The notes under the pieces: model-generated
What the model was told of the DNA's origin: nothing
Database searches by the model: none
Seen by the model: only the letters and a program-made list of their open reading frames with translations
Program-made: the position numbers and the translations under genes
Source: Bradyrhizobium liaoningense
Lineage (GTDB): Bacteria; Pseudomonadota; Alphaproteobacteria; Rhizobiales; Xanthobacteraceae
Assembly: GCF_018130955.1 (NCBI RefSeq)
Contig: NZ_JAFCJM010000018.1
Coordinates: 61,476 to 125,475 of the forward strand
Length of the DNA: 64,000 nucleotides
Direction of reading: 5' to 3'
Shown: positions 42,252 to 51,370 of the stretch, piece by piece
Position numbering within the stretch: position 1 is the first letter of the stretch
Layout: each line of letters starts with the position of its first letter

Positions 42252-44759
42252 ATGTTACGTGTTCATGCCCTCTGCGGCGTGAGTGCCGTCGCTATCCAGG
42301 CGGCGTTGCTCGCGCCGACGAGCGGGGCCTTTGCCCAAGGTAGCGAGAAGGAGCTGCCCGCGGTGACCGTCGATGCGCCCGGGGAGGCGCGCAAGCTCGC
42401 GCAACGCCCGATTGTTGCCAGGCCGCGGGTGTCGAGATCGACGCCGGCCAACCGGCCCAATACGGTCGTCGTCGTCAATCCGGTCGGCGGGGCAACGCGC
42501 GCCTCGCTCGCCACGCCCTCGGCCGTGGCGCGTTACCAGCTTCCGCAGCAGTCCTTCAGCATCACCGCGAAGGAGGTCGACGAGACCATCAACCTCAAGG
42601 ACGCCGAGGATGGCGTCAAATACATGCCGAGCCTGTTCGTGCGGAAGCGCAATGACGGCGACAACCAGGCGGTTCTGGCGACGCGAAGCTGGGGCCTGAA
42701 CTCCAGCGCGCGCACGCTGGTCTATTACGACGATCTCCTGATCTCGGCCCTAATCGGCAACAACAACACCAACGCTTCGCCGCGGTGGAACCTGATCTCG
42801 CCCGAAGCGATCGGACGCATCGACTTCCTCAACGGCCCGTTTGCCGCGGCCTATCCCGGCAACTCGATCGGGGGCGTCCTGCTGATCTCCTCGAAAATGC
42901 CGGACAAGCCATTTGCCGTCGCCAAGGAAACGGTCTCCGTGATGCCGTGGAGTCAGTACGGCACCAAGGACACCTACGTGACGAGCCAGACCGCCGCTGC
43001 GGCCGGTAACCGCAACGGCAATCTGTCGTGGCTGGTGAGCGCAAATTATCTCGACAGTTTTCAGCAGCCACTGTCCTACGTAACCTTTGGCGCGACGCCC
43101 GCAAATCCCACGGGTACTCCGCCCGGCACGACCGGGATGTTTCCGACGCAGAACAAGCAGGGTGTGATTGCAAATGTGGTGGGCGCTGGAACGCTCGCGC
43201 ATTCGCAACAGGCATCCGGCAATCTGCGGCTGGCTTGGGATTTGTCGCCGCTCGTGCAGGCGACGTATTCGTTTGGGATCTGGAATAATCACCAAACCTC
43301 CGATCCGCAGACCTATTTGAAATCGACAGCGACGGGTTTGCCTACCTTCGCCGGCATCTCCGGGTTTGCGAGCAGCAAATACATCTGGGACCAGACCCAT
43401 GTCAGCAACGCGGTCTCGCTCCGGAGCGACACAAAGGGTGTCTTCGACTTCGACCTGTCGGCTTCGAGCTACAATTATCTCCAGGACATCCAGCTCAACC
43501 CGTACACCGTCGTCCCGTCGCCGGGCCTCGGCTATTCGCTCAACGGCAAGGTAACGCGGATGGACGGCACGAACTGGCAGAATGCCGACGCCAAAGGCAT
43601 TTGGCGACCGTTTGGCATCGACGGTGCGCACGAGCTTAGCTTCGGCATTCACGGCGATCGCTACAGACTCGAGAATCCCGTCTATCTCTCGACGGTTTGG
43701 TTCACTGCTCCGTCGACTGGCAACGGCCAGCTCTTTACGACGGGCGTCGGAGAGACGCGAACGGGAGCGTTGTCGTTTCAGGACGCTTGGAAGATCACGC
43801 CAAATTGGAAACTCACGCTGGGTGGGCGGGTGGAGAACTGGCAGGCTCTGGACGGACTCAACGTGAATTCCAAAGTGGCCGCCGGCACCGGTACCGTAAA
43901 CGTGCCGGTCCCTGTGGTGACCCTGGCGCCGAAGAACCAGCCAGGGCTCAATTCGACCAACTTTTCGCCGAAGGCCTCGCTTTCGTTTGACCCCAATAAG
44001 GAGTGGAACGTCACGGCGAGTTTCGGCGAGGCATATCGCTATCCGACCGTCACCGAGCTCTATCAAAACATAACGGTCAACGGCGTTGCGACCTTCGCCA
44101 ATCCATTTCTTGCGCCGGAGCACGATTACACGGGCGAGCTGAACATCCAGCGAAGATGGAGCGATGGGCGTGCCAGGCTCAGCCTGTTCTGGGAACGCAC
44201 GAACAACGCCATCATCTCCCAGACCAATTTGGTGAGTGCCGGCGGTCAGCAGACACCGACGACGGTTGTCAGTAACGTCGACGCGATCCGCATGCGCGGC
44301 GTCGAATTGTCGGCCGAGAAGGACAATGTGCTGATCAACGGCCTTCAACTGTTCGGCAGCGTCACTTATGTCGATTCCCGCATCCTGGCGGATGCAAGTT
44401 GGGCCGGGGTCAACCCGCTCACGCTTCTGCCGACCACCGTCGTCGGCAAGCGAGTGCCCTACGTCCCCGACTGGCGCGCAAAATTCGGGGTGACCTATCG
44501 TCCCAACGACAGTTGGGCCTATACCGTTGCCGCGCGCTACAGCGGCAAGCAGTATTCGACGCTCGACAACACCGATATCATCCCGCACGTCTACGGGGCC
44601 TTCGATAACTTTTTCGTTGTGGACTTGAAGATCCACTACAACGCGACGAAGAATTTCTCGTTCGATTTCGGCATCGATAATCTCTTCAACGAGCAGTACT
44701 TCCTGTTCCATCCCTTCCCGGGCAGGACGTTCGTGCTGGCGGCGAAATACACGTTCTGA
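42252..44759 (+). CDS. TonB-dependent receptor of the copper operon
   Basis: An 835-aa outer-membrane receptor. It has a signal peptide ending AFAQ (about residue 29), a Pro/Arg-rich linker, and a plug domain (QQSFSITAKEVDETINLKDAEDGVKYMPSLFVRKR and PEAIGRIDFLNGPFAAAYPGNSIGGV). A large barrel follows and ends in AAKYTF with the C-terminal Phe typical for Bam insertion. It lies between a DUF2946 gene and genes for PCu(A)C, YcnI and CopC-CopD, so copper or a copper complex is the inferred cargo. It is only distantly like the siderophore receptor at 8587. Confidence 0.88.
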   Translation: MLRVHALCGVSAVAIQAALLAPTSGAFAQGSEKELPAVTVDAPGEARKLAQRPIVARPRVSRSTPANRPNTVVVVNPVGGATRASLATPSAVARYQLPQQSFSITAKEVDETINLKDAEDGVKYMPSLFVRKRNDGDNQAVLATRSWGLNSSARTLVYYDDLLISALIGNNNTNASPRWNLISPEAIGRIDFLNGPFAAAYPGNSIGGVLLISSKMPDKPFAVAKETVSVMPWSQYGTKDTYVTSQTAAAAGNRNGNLSWLVSANYLDSFQQPLSYVTFGATPANPTGTPPGTTGMFPTQNKQGVIANVVGAGTLAHSQQASGNLRLAWDLSPLVQATYSFGIWNNHQTSDPQTYLKSTATGLPTFAGISGFASSKYIWDQTHVSNAVSLRSDTKGVFDFDLSASSYNYLQDIQLNPYTVVPSPGLGYSLNGKVTRMDGTNWQNADAKGIWRPFGIDGAHELSFGIHGDRYRLENPVYLSTVWFTAPSTGNGQLFTTGVGETRTGALSFQDAWKITPNWKLTLGGRVENWQALDGLNVNSKVAAGTGTVNVPVPVVTLAPKNQPGLNSTNFSPKASLSFDPNKEWNVTASFGEAYRYPTVTELYQNITVNGVATFANPFLAPEHDYTGELNIQRRWSDGRARLSLFWERTNNAIISQTNLVSAGGQQTPTTVVSNVDAIRMRGVELSAEKDNVLINGLQLFGSVTYVDSRILADASWAGVNPLTLLPTTVVGKRVPYVPDWRAKFGVTYRPNDSWAYTVAARYSGKQYSTLDNTDIIPHVYGAFDNFFVVDLKIHYNATKNFSFDFGIDNLFNEQYFLFHPFPGRTFVLAAKYTF

Positions 44760-44787
44760 ACCACGCATCGACAAGAAGGAGCTACCC

Positions 44788-45318
44788 ATGAAGACTCTGT
44801 TGGCCGGATTTGCAGGCCTCGCCCTGTTCGCCGCCGCAATCGCAGCGCCCGCCACCGCGCAGGAGATCAAGGCCGGTGATCTCGTGATCACGCAGGCCTG
44901 GAGCCGCGCCACACCGGGCGGCGCCAAGATCGGCGGCGCCTATCTCACGATCGAGAACAAGGGCACCACGCCGGACACGCTCGTCGGTGGCTCCGCCGAT
45001 ATTGCCGGCAAGGTCGAGGTCCATGAGATGGCGGTCACAAACGGCGTGATGAAGATGCGCCAGCTCGACAAGGGGCTCGCCATCGACCCCGGCAAGACCG
45101 TGAAGTTTGCGCCCGGCGGCTATCATCTGATGCTGGTCGACCTGAAGAGTCCGCTGAAGCAGGGCGACAAGGTCCCGATGATGCTGCAATTCGAGAAGGC
45201 CGGCAAGGTGCAGGTCTCGCTCGACGTCCAGGGCGTGGGCGCGCAGGCGCCGGGCGGGACCGCCGACAAGGGCGGGCAGATGAAGAAGATGCCCGATCAT
45301 TCCGGGATGAAGATGTGA
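44788..45318 (+). CDS. Copper chaperone PCu(A)C
   Basis: A 176-aa periplasmic Cu(I) chaperone that delivers copper to cytochrome oxidase. It has a signal peptide ending ATAQ (residue 25), the binding set H79/M81 (VHEM), M88/M90, and H113-x-M115 (GGYHLM), matching the H(M)x10Mx21HxM pattern. The C-terminal tail is rich in Met, Lys and His (MKKMPDHSGMKM) and may bind further copper. Its stop overlaps a possible GTG of the next gene. Confidence 0.92.
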   Translation: MKTLLAGFAGLALFAAAIAAPATAQEIKAGDLVITQAWSRATPGGAKIGGAYLTIENKGTTPDTLVGGSADIAGKVEVHEMAVTNGVMKMRQLDKGLAIDPGKTVKFAPGGYHLMLVDLKSPLKQGDKVPMMLQFEKAGKVQVSLDVQGVGAQAPGGTADKGGQMKKMPDHSGMKM

Positions 45319-45326
45319 GGGTGACG

Positions 45327-45851
45327 ATGCGGATGAGATTAACTTGCGGCGTGATCGCCGCTGCGCTTCTCGCAACGTCACCGGCCGGGGCGCACGTCTT
45401 CCTCGAGGGCAAGCAGGCCAGTGTGGGAGCCTCCTACAAGGCCGTATTCGCCGTGCCCCATGGCTGCTCGGGTTCGCCGACCGTCAAGATCCGCGTGCAG
45501 GTGCCGGAAGGCGTGATCTCCGTAAAGCCGATGCCGAAAGCCGGCTGGACCGTCGATGTCATCGAAGGGAAGTACACCGGCGAGTACGAGTATCACGGCA
45601 ACAAGATCTCGTCGGGCGCGAAGGAGGTCGTTTGGTCGGGCGGCAAGCTGCCGGACCACAATTATGATGAGTTCATCATGAACACTTATCTCACCGACAG
45701 CCTGAAGCCGAACAGCACGCTGTATTTCCCGGTGGTGCAGGAATGCGAGAAGGGCGTCAGCCGCTGGATTGACATCCCTGCGACGGGAGCCGGTCATTCG
45801 CACGAGAGCAAAACGCCGGCGCCGGGCGTGAAGCTGGTGCCAAAACCGTAA
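45327..45851 (+). CDS. YcnI family copper-binding protein (DUF1775)
   Basis: A 174-aa exported protein whose signal peptide ends AGA directly before HVFLEGKQA, so His becomes the mature N-terminus, as needed for the Cu(II) site of YcnI proteins. The body has FAVPHGCSGSPTVKIRVQVPEG, and KPMPKAGWTVDV with the conserved Trp. I preferred the ATG at 45327 with GAGGG before it. The stop overlaps the ATG of the CopC-CopD fusion (TAATG). It acts in periplasmic copper handling. Confidence 0.88.
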   Translation: MRMRLTCGVIAAALLATSPAGAHVFLEGKQASVGASYKAVFAVPHGCSGSPTVKIRVQVPEGVISVKPMPKAGWTVDVIEGKYTGEYEYHGNKISSGAKEVVWSGGKLPDHNYDEFIMNTYLTDSLKPNSTLYFPVVQECEKGVSRWIDIPATGAGHSHESKTPAPGVKLVPKP

Positions 45852-47413
45852 TGCGCCTGCTTGCCTCGCTCGCGACGCTGATCCTGTGCGTCGGCTTTGC
45901 GACCGGCGCATGGGCGCATTCGGCGCTGGTCTCGGTCGAGCCCCCAAATGCGAGCGTCATGTCGGCGCCGCCGAAAAGCGTCGAGCTGCGCTTCAACGAA
46001 AGCGTGACGCCCGGCGCGATCAGGCTGATCGATGCCGAGGGCAGGGAGCGCACCGAGGCGCGCGTCAGCGCGTCCGGCGAGACGGTCTCCATCGCCGTGC
46101 CGCCGGACCTGCCGCAGGGCACAACTGTCGTCAGCTACCGCGTGATCTCGCAGGACGGCCATCCCGTCGCGGGATCGGTCACCTTCTCGATCGGCGTGCC
46201 AAGTGCGACGCAAGCGCCTGCGGTCGCGGATGGTGGCGTGAACGGTCTGATCTGGCTGGCGCGGATCGGTCTCTATCTCGGACTATTCGTCGGTGTCGGC
46301 GGCGCCTTTTTCGGGAACTGGGTTGGACGGTCCGCAGACGGCATGGCTGTGCCGCGTGTCGCGCTCGGTGTCGGTCTCGTCGGCGCCATCGCTTCGCTTG
46401 GCCTGCTCGGGCTCGATCTGCTCGGCCTGCCGCTCACAGCCTTGCTGAAGCCGACGCCGTGGAAGGTCGCACTTCTCACCAGTGCAGGGCCGGCTCTGCT
46501 GATTGCCATCGCGGCCATGCTGTTGGCCGCACGGGCGTTGCGAGGGGCAGGGGCTGCCCGCGCGGTGTCGGCGATTGCATTGGTCGGCGCAGGCTTGTCA
46601 CTGGCCGCGACGGGGCACGCCGCAAGCGCACCACCGATGATTTTGACGCGGCCAGCGATCTTCGTGCACGGCGTTGCCGTCGCATTCTGGATCGGTGCGC
46701 TCGTGCCTTTGGCCGCGCTGGTGTCAAGGCGCGCCGGCGCGGCGCTGCCTGTCGTCGAGCGATTCTCGCGCGTGGCCGTGGCAGTCGTTGCCACCCTCGC
46801 GCTGACCGGGCTCGTGCTTGCGGTCATCCAGCTCGAAAGTTTTGCGGCGCTGATCGAGACCAAGTACGGCCTCATCCTTCTCATCAAGCTCGCGCTGGTC
46901 CTCGCGCTGCTCGTGCTCGCCGCGCTCAATCGCTTTCGGCTGACGCCGGCGCTGGCGAACGACAAGGCCGGGGCGAGGGCGCTCAAGCGCGCGATCCTCG
47001 CGGAATGGGGGCTCGCACTCGGCATCTTCGCGCTCGTCGCCGGCTGGCGTTTCACCCCGCCGCCACGCACGATCATTCCGGAGACGCCGCTCGCGCTCCA
47101 CATCCACACCGACAAGGCGATGTTCCAGGTCCTGGTCTCGCCCGGAAAGGCCGGCACCGACGATTTCGTGCTCCAGCTCATGACCGGGGAGGCGACGCCG
47201 CTCGCGGCCAAGGAGGTTACGCTGACGCTCTCGCTGCCCGAGCGCGGGATCGAGCCGATGGAACGCGACGCCGAGCTGGGCGCCGACGGCTACTGGTACG
47301 TGCGCAAGGTCGAGCTTCCCTTCGCCGGCCGCTGGCACGTCCGCATCGATGCCCTGGTGAGCGATTTCGAGAAGGTCACGCTCGAGGACGAACTCGAGGT
47401 GGCGCCGCGCTAG
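45851..47413 (+). CDS. CopC-CopD fusion copper transport protein
   Basis: A 520-aa protein with an N-terminal CopC domain after a signal peptide. The copper-binding His is at AHSALVSVEPPN; also visible are VELRFNESV and SQDGHPVAGSVTFSIG. This is followed from about residue 135 by a CopD membrane domain of eight helices with His-containing helices (FVHGVAVAFWIGALVPL). A C-terminal soluble region follows. CopC binds periplasmic copper and CopD is thought to move it across the inner membrane. It is the last gene of the operon; GGCCGT-A-ACGGCC follows it as a possible hairpin. Confidence 0.88.
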   Translation: MRLLASLATLILCVGFATGAWAHSALVSVEPPNASVMSAPPKSVELRFNESVTPGAIRLIDAEGRERTEARVSASGETVSIAVPPDLPQGTTVVSYRVISQDGHPVAGSVTFSIGVPSATQAPAVADGGVNGLIWLARIGLYLGLFVGVGGAFFGNWVGRSADGMAVPRVALGVGLVGAIASLGLLGLDLLGLPLTALLKPTPWKVALLTSAGPALLIAIAAMLLAARALRGAGAARAVSAIALVGAGLSLAATGHAASAPPMILTRPAIFVHGVAVAFWIGALVPLAALVSRRAGAALPVVERFSRVAVAVVATLALTGLVLAVIQLESFAALIETKYGLILLIKLALVLALLVLAALNRFRLTPALANDKAGARALKRAILAEWGLALGIFALVAGWRFTPPPRTIIPETPLALHIHTDKAMFQVLVSPGKAGTDDFVLQLMTGEATPLAAKEVTLTLSLPERGIEPMERDAELGADGYWYVRKVELPFAGRWHVRIDALVSDFEKVTLEDELEVAPR

Positions 47414-47581
47414 ACTGTGCATCAAGGAGGGGCCGTAACGGCCTCAACCCGTCTCTGAAGTCGACGGAAAAATGACAAGGAATTTCGTTACCTTAGCGGC
47501 ATTTCCTCAGTCCCTCTCTTGTGCTATCGCCGCTAATCCGGTTTCACTGCATCCCCCCACTGATTCTTGTCGAGCAAGCCC

Positions 47582-48901
47582 ATGCGATTGTCGCGGTTTT
47601 TTCTCCCGATCCTGAAGGAAAATCCGAAAGAGGCGGAGATCGTCTCGCATCGCCTGATGCTGCGCGCCGGCATGATGCGGCAGGAGGCGGCCGGCATCTA
47701 TGCCTGGCTGCCGCTCGGCTACCGCGTGCTGAAGAAGATCGAGCAGATCGTGCGCGAGGAGCAGGACCGCTCCGGCGCGCTGGAGCTGTTGATGCCGACG
47801 CTGCAGCTCGCCGACCTCTGGCGCGAGAGCGGTCGCTATGACGCCTACGGCCCGGAGATGCTGCGCATCGCCGACCGCCACAAGCGCGAGCTCCTGTACG
47901 GGCCGACCAACGAGGAAATGATCACCGAGATCTTCCGCGCCTACGTGAAGTCCTACAAGAACCTGCCGCTGAATCTCTATCATATCCAATGGAAATTCCG
48001 CGACGAACAGCGTCCGCGTTTCGGCGTGATGCGCGGCCGTGAATTCTTGATGAAGGACGCTTACTCGTTCGACCTCAACGAGGCCGCGGCGCGCGTTGCC
48101 TACAACAAGATGTTCGTGGCCTACTTGCGCACCTTTGCCCGGATGGGGCTGAAGGCGATCCCGATGCGTGCCGAAACCGGCCCGATTGGCGGCGATCTCA
48201 GCCATGAATTCATCGTGCTCGCCGAGACCGGCGAGTCCGGTGTCTTCATCAATCGCGACGTGCTCGATCTGCCGGTGCCGGGCGAGGATGTCGACTATGA
48301 GAGCGACCTGACGCCGATCATCAAGCAATGGACGTCGGTCTATGCCGCCACCGAGGACGTGCACGATGCGGCGCGCTTCGAGGCGGAAGTGCCCGCGGAC
48401 AAACGGCTCAACACCCGCGGCATCGAGGTCGGCCAGATCTTCTATTTCGGTACCAAATATTCCGAACCGATGAAGGCGATGGTCGCCGGGCCCGACGGCG
48501 TCGACGTGCCGATCCATGGCGGTTCCTACGGCGTCGGTGTCTCGCGCCTCGCAGGCGCCATCATCGAGGCCTGCCATGACGATGCCGGCATCAAATGGCC
48601 GGAGGCGGTGGCGCCGTTCCGCGTCGTGATCCTCAACCTGAAGCAGGGCGATGCCGCGGTCGATGGCGCCTGCGAAAAACTCTATGCCGAGCTGTCCGCC
48701 AAGGGCATCGACGTCCTCTATGACGACACCGACCAGCGCGCCGGCGCCAAGTTCGCCGCCGCCGACCTGATCGGCATTCCCTGGCAGATCATGATCGGCC
48801 CGAAGGGCCTCGCCGACGGCAAGGTCGAGCTCAAGCGCCGCGCCGACGGGTCGCGCGAGACCATGTCGCCGGCGGATGCTGTCGCGCGGCTGGTGGGCTG
48901 A
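47582..48901 (+). CDS. proS: Prolyl-tRNA synthetase (short type)
   Basis: A 439-aa class II synthetase. Motif 2 region has FRDEQRPRFGVMRGREF, motif 3 has GSYGVGVSRLAGA, and the C-terminal anticodon-binding domain ends LVG. There is no editing insertion between motifs 2 and 3, which matches the compact alphaproteobacterial form; mischarged Ala-tRNA-Pro would need a separate deacylase. The ATG at 47582 begins the conserved MRLSRFFLP; a TTG at 47567 is in frame. Confidence 0.96.
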   Translation: MRLSRFFLPILKENPKEAEIVSHRLMLRAGMMRQEAAGIYAWLPLGYRVLKKIEQIVREEQDRSGALELLMPTLQLADLWRESGRYDAYGPEMLRIADRHKRELLYGPTNEEMITEIFRAYVKSYKNLPLNLYHIQWKFRDEQRPRFGVMRGREFLMKDAYSFDLNEAAARVAYNKMFVAYLRTFARMGLKAIPMRAETGPIGGDLSHEFIVLAETGESGVFINRDVLDLPVPGEDVDYESDLTPIIKQWTSVYAATEDVHDAARFEAEVPADKRLNTRGIEVGQIFYFGTKYSEPMKAMVAGPDGVDVPIHGGSYGVGVSRLAGAIIEACHDDAGIKWPEAVAPFRVVILNLKQGDAAVDGACEKLYAELSAKGIDVLYDDTDQRAGAKFAAADLIGIPWQIMIGPKGLADGKVELKRRADGSRETMSPADAVARLVG

Positions 48902-48974
48902 ATATTATCCACCGCGCGGCAAAGGGGCAGGCAATCCGGCCACAATTGCCCCCGAATCATGGGATTATCGAGCG

Positions 48975-50255
48975 ATGGATGAGACCATGACCGAAGCCAA
49001 GCCCACTGCGCCCTTCGCGCCTTTCGAATGGATGTTGTCGGCGCGCTATTTGCGGGCGCGCCGCAAGGAGGGATTCATCTCGGTCATCGCCGGGTTCTCC
49101 TTTCTCGGCATCATGCTCGGCGTTGCCACGCTGATCATCGTGATGGCCGTCATGAACGGCTTCCGGAAAGAGCTGCTCGACAAGATCCTCGGCCTCAACG
49201 GTCATATCCTGGTGCAGCCACTGGAATCGCCCCTGACCGACTGGAAAGACGTCGCCGAGCGCATCAGCCAGGTGCAGGGCGTCCGTCTTGCGGCACCCGT
49301 CGTCGACGGCCAGGCGCTGGCCTCGTCCTATTTCAACGCCTCGGGCGTGCTGGTACGCGGCATGCGCGCAGACGACCTGAACAACCTCACCTCGGTTGCC
49401 AAGAACATCAAGCAGGGTTCGCTCGAAGGGTTCGACGACGGGCAGGGGGTCGCAATCGGCCGCCGCCTTGCCGACCAGCTCTCGGTCCATGCCGGCGACA
49501 GCATCACGCTGGTGGCGCCGAAGGGCGCGGTGACGCCGATGGGCATCACGCCGCGCATCAAGCCGTACAAGGTCGTGGCCGTCTTCGAGATCGGCATGTC
49601 CGAATATGACGCCGGCTTCGTCTTCATGCCGATCGCCGAGGCGCAGGCCTATTTCAACCGCAACAACGACGTCACCGCGATCGAGGTCTTCACTACCAAT
49701 CCCGACCGCATCGTCGCATTCAACAAGGCGGTGACTGAAGCCGCGGCACGGCCGGTCTTCCTGGTCGACTGGCGCCAGCGCAACTCGACATTCTTCAACG
49801 CGCTGCAGGTGGAGCGGAACGTGATGTTCCTGATCCTCACGCTGATCGTGCTGGTCGCCGCGCTCAACATCGTCTCCGGCCTGATCATGCTGGTGAAGGA
49901 CAAGGGCAGCGACATCGCGATCCTGCGCACCATGGGAGCGACGCAGGGCTCGATCATGCGCATCTTCCTGATCACGGGCGCCTCCATCGGCGTCGTCGGC
50001 ACCCTGGTCGGCTTCTTCGTCGGGCTGATGATCTGCCTGAACATCGAATCCATCCGCCAGTTCCTGTCCTGGCTCACCTCCACCGAATTGTTCGATCCGA
50101 CGCTCTACTTCCTCTCAAAACTGCCCGCCGAGATTGACGTCGGCGAGACCACCGCGGTCGTCATCATGGCGCTGACGCTGTCGTTCCTGGCGACGCTCTA
50201 CCCGTCGTGGCGCGCGGCGCGCCTCGATCCGGTCGAAGCGCTGCGGTACGAGTGA
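48975..50255 (+). CDS. lolC: Lipoprotein-releasing ABC transporter permease (LolC/LolE type)
   Basis: A 426-aa inner-membrane permease. It has an N-terminal helix (ISVIAGFSFLGIMLGVATLIIVMAVMNGF), a large periplasmic MacB-like domain and three C-terminal helices with FLILTLIVLVAALNIVSGLIML. With LolD it extracts outer-membrane lipoproteins and hands them to LolA. Only one permease gene is present beside lolD, as is usual in alphaproteobacteria, so it probably serves both LolC and LolE roles. The ATG at 48987 is an alternative start. It ends seven bases before lolD. Confidence 0.92.
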   Translation: MDETMTEAKPTAPFAPFEWMLSARYLRARRKEGFISVIAGFSFLGIMLGVATLIIVMAVMNGFRKELLDKILGLNGHILVQPLESPLTDWKDVAERISQVQGVRLAAPVVDGQALASSYFNASGVLVRGMRADDLNNLTSVAKNIKQGSLEGFDDGQGVAIGRRLADQLSVHAGDSITLVAPKGAVTPMGITPRIKPYKVVAVFEIGMSEYDAGFVFMPIAEAQAYFNRNNDVTAIEVFTTNPDRIVAFNKAVTEAAARPVFLVDWRQRNSTFFNALQVERNVMFLILTLIVLVAALNIVSGLIMLVKDKGSDIAILRTMGATQGSIMRIFLITGASIGVVGTLVGFFVGLMICLNIESIRQFLSWLTSTELFDPTLYFLSKLPAEIDVGETTAVVIMALTLSFLATLYPSWRAARLDPVEALRYE

Positions 50256-50262
50256 GGGGCTG

Positions 50263-50961
50263 ATGGAGCAGGGGGCAGAAGATGTACCGGTCATTTATCT
50301 CCACGAGATAAAGCGGCAGTACATGCAGGGCGAGGTGCCCTTGACCATTCTGGATGGCGCAAAACTCGCGCTGTGGCCGGGCCAGTCGGTGGCGCTGGTG
50401 GCCCCGTCAGGCTCGGGCAAGTCGACGCTACTGCACATCGCAGGGCTCCTGGAGACGCCTGACGCCGGCGAGGTCTACGTCTCGGGCTCGCCGACCTCGC
50501 AACTGCCCGACATCGAGCGTACCCAGATCAGGCGCACCGAGATCGGCTTTGTCTACCAGTCGCACCGGCTGCTGCCGGAGTTCACCGCGCTCGAGAACGT
50601 CATGATGCCGCAGATGATCCGCGGCCTGAAGCGCTCCGAGAGCGTCAAGCGGGCCAAGGAGATACTCGGCTATCTCGGCCTCGGCGACCGCATCACCCAC
50701 CGCCCGGCCGAGCTGTCCGGTGGCGAGCAGCAGCGCGTGGCGATCGCGCGCGCGGTCGCAAACGCGCCGCGGGTGCTGTTTGCGGACGAGCCCACCGGCA
50801 ACCTCGATCCCGGCACCGCGGAGCACGTATTCCAGGCCCTGATGCAGCTCGTGCAGGCGACCCAGGTCTCGATGCTGATCGCGACCCACAACATGGAGCT
50901 CGCCGGCCGCATGGACCGCCGAGTCTCCCTGACGAACGGCCAGGTCGTCGAGCTCGAATAG
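50263..50961 (+). CDS. lolD: Lipoprotein-releasing ABC transporter ATPase
   Basis: A 232-aa ABC ATPase: Walker A APSGSGKST, Q-loop FVYQSHRLLPEFTALENV, signature LSGGEQQRVAIARA and Walker B VLFADEPTGNLD. The SHRLLPEFTALENV stretch is typical of the LolD/MacB group. It drives lipoprotein release with the permease just upstream. Confidence 0.94.
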   Translation: MEQGAEDVPVIYLHEIKRQYMQGEVPLTILDGAKLALWPGQSVALVAPSGSGKSTLLHIAGLLETPDAGEVYVSGSPTSQLPDIERTQIRRTEIGFVYQSHRLLPEFTALENVMMPQMIRGLKRSESVKRAKEILGYLGLGDRITHRPAELSGGEQQRVAIARAVANAPRVLFADEPTGNLDPGTAEHVFQALMQLVQATQVSMLIATHNMELAGRMDRRVSLTNGQVVELE

Positions 50962-51370
50962 GCCTCCGACCACAAAACCTCGAAAACAACCCCATGCACA
51001 GTAGTCGGGCGGGGTTGTTGGCGTTTGCTGATTTTACGAAATTCGGTTGACTTGTCGGGCAAATCAGGTGTATGTTGTCATCATCGCGCAATCCGACGGA
51101 GGGTCGCCTCGCCCGGCAATTACCCCGCGGCGGCGAAGCATGGTGTCCGTAGATTTGCGGAGGATGCCGAATCGTTGGGCAGCTTGAGCGGCGTGACGCC
51201 CGCATCCGGATTGCGCCACTCGCCAACGGTAACCCAATGTTCAGTCCCATGGGCTGTAATGCCCGGAAGCTGCCAAGAGCAGGGGACGGATTCGACTGTG
51301 ACCCTCGACCCCGGCGGTTACTCGAACATCCCATCAATGCTGTCGGCGAGTGGGCAAGGATACGTCGATC
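50962..51370. other. Intergenic region before the chemoreceptor
   Basis: About 400 bases with no convincing gene. It holds a dispersed repeat on the minus strand (50974-51004, core shared with 34654-34667) and a possible sigma-70 promoter, TTGACT at 51047 and TATGTT at 51071 with an 18-bp spacer. A 119-codon frame at 51025 lacks any start signal and domain. Confidence 0.6.
51047..51076 (+). promoter_or_regulatory. Possible sigma-70 promoter for the chemoreceptor gene
   Basis: TTGACT and TATGTT separated by 18 bp. It is the best match in the gap, 295 bp before the start codon, which would leave a long leader. It is a sequence match only. Confidence 0.3.

Noticed and set aside
47567..47581. 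Upstream TTG start for proS
   Set aside because: The ATG at 47582 begins the conserved MRLSRFFLP and needs no extension.
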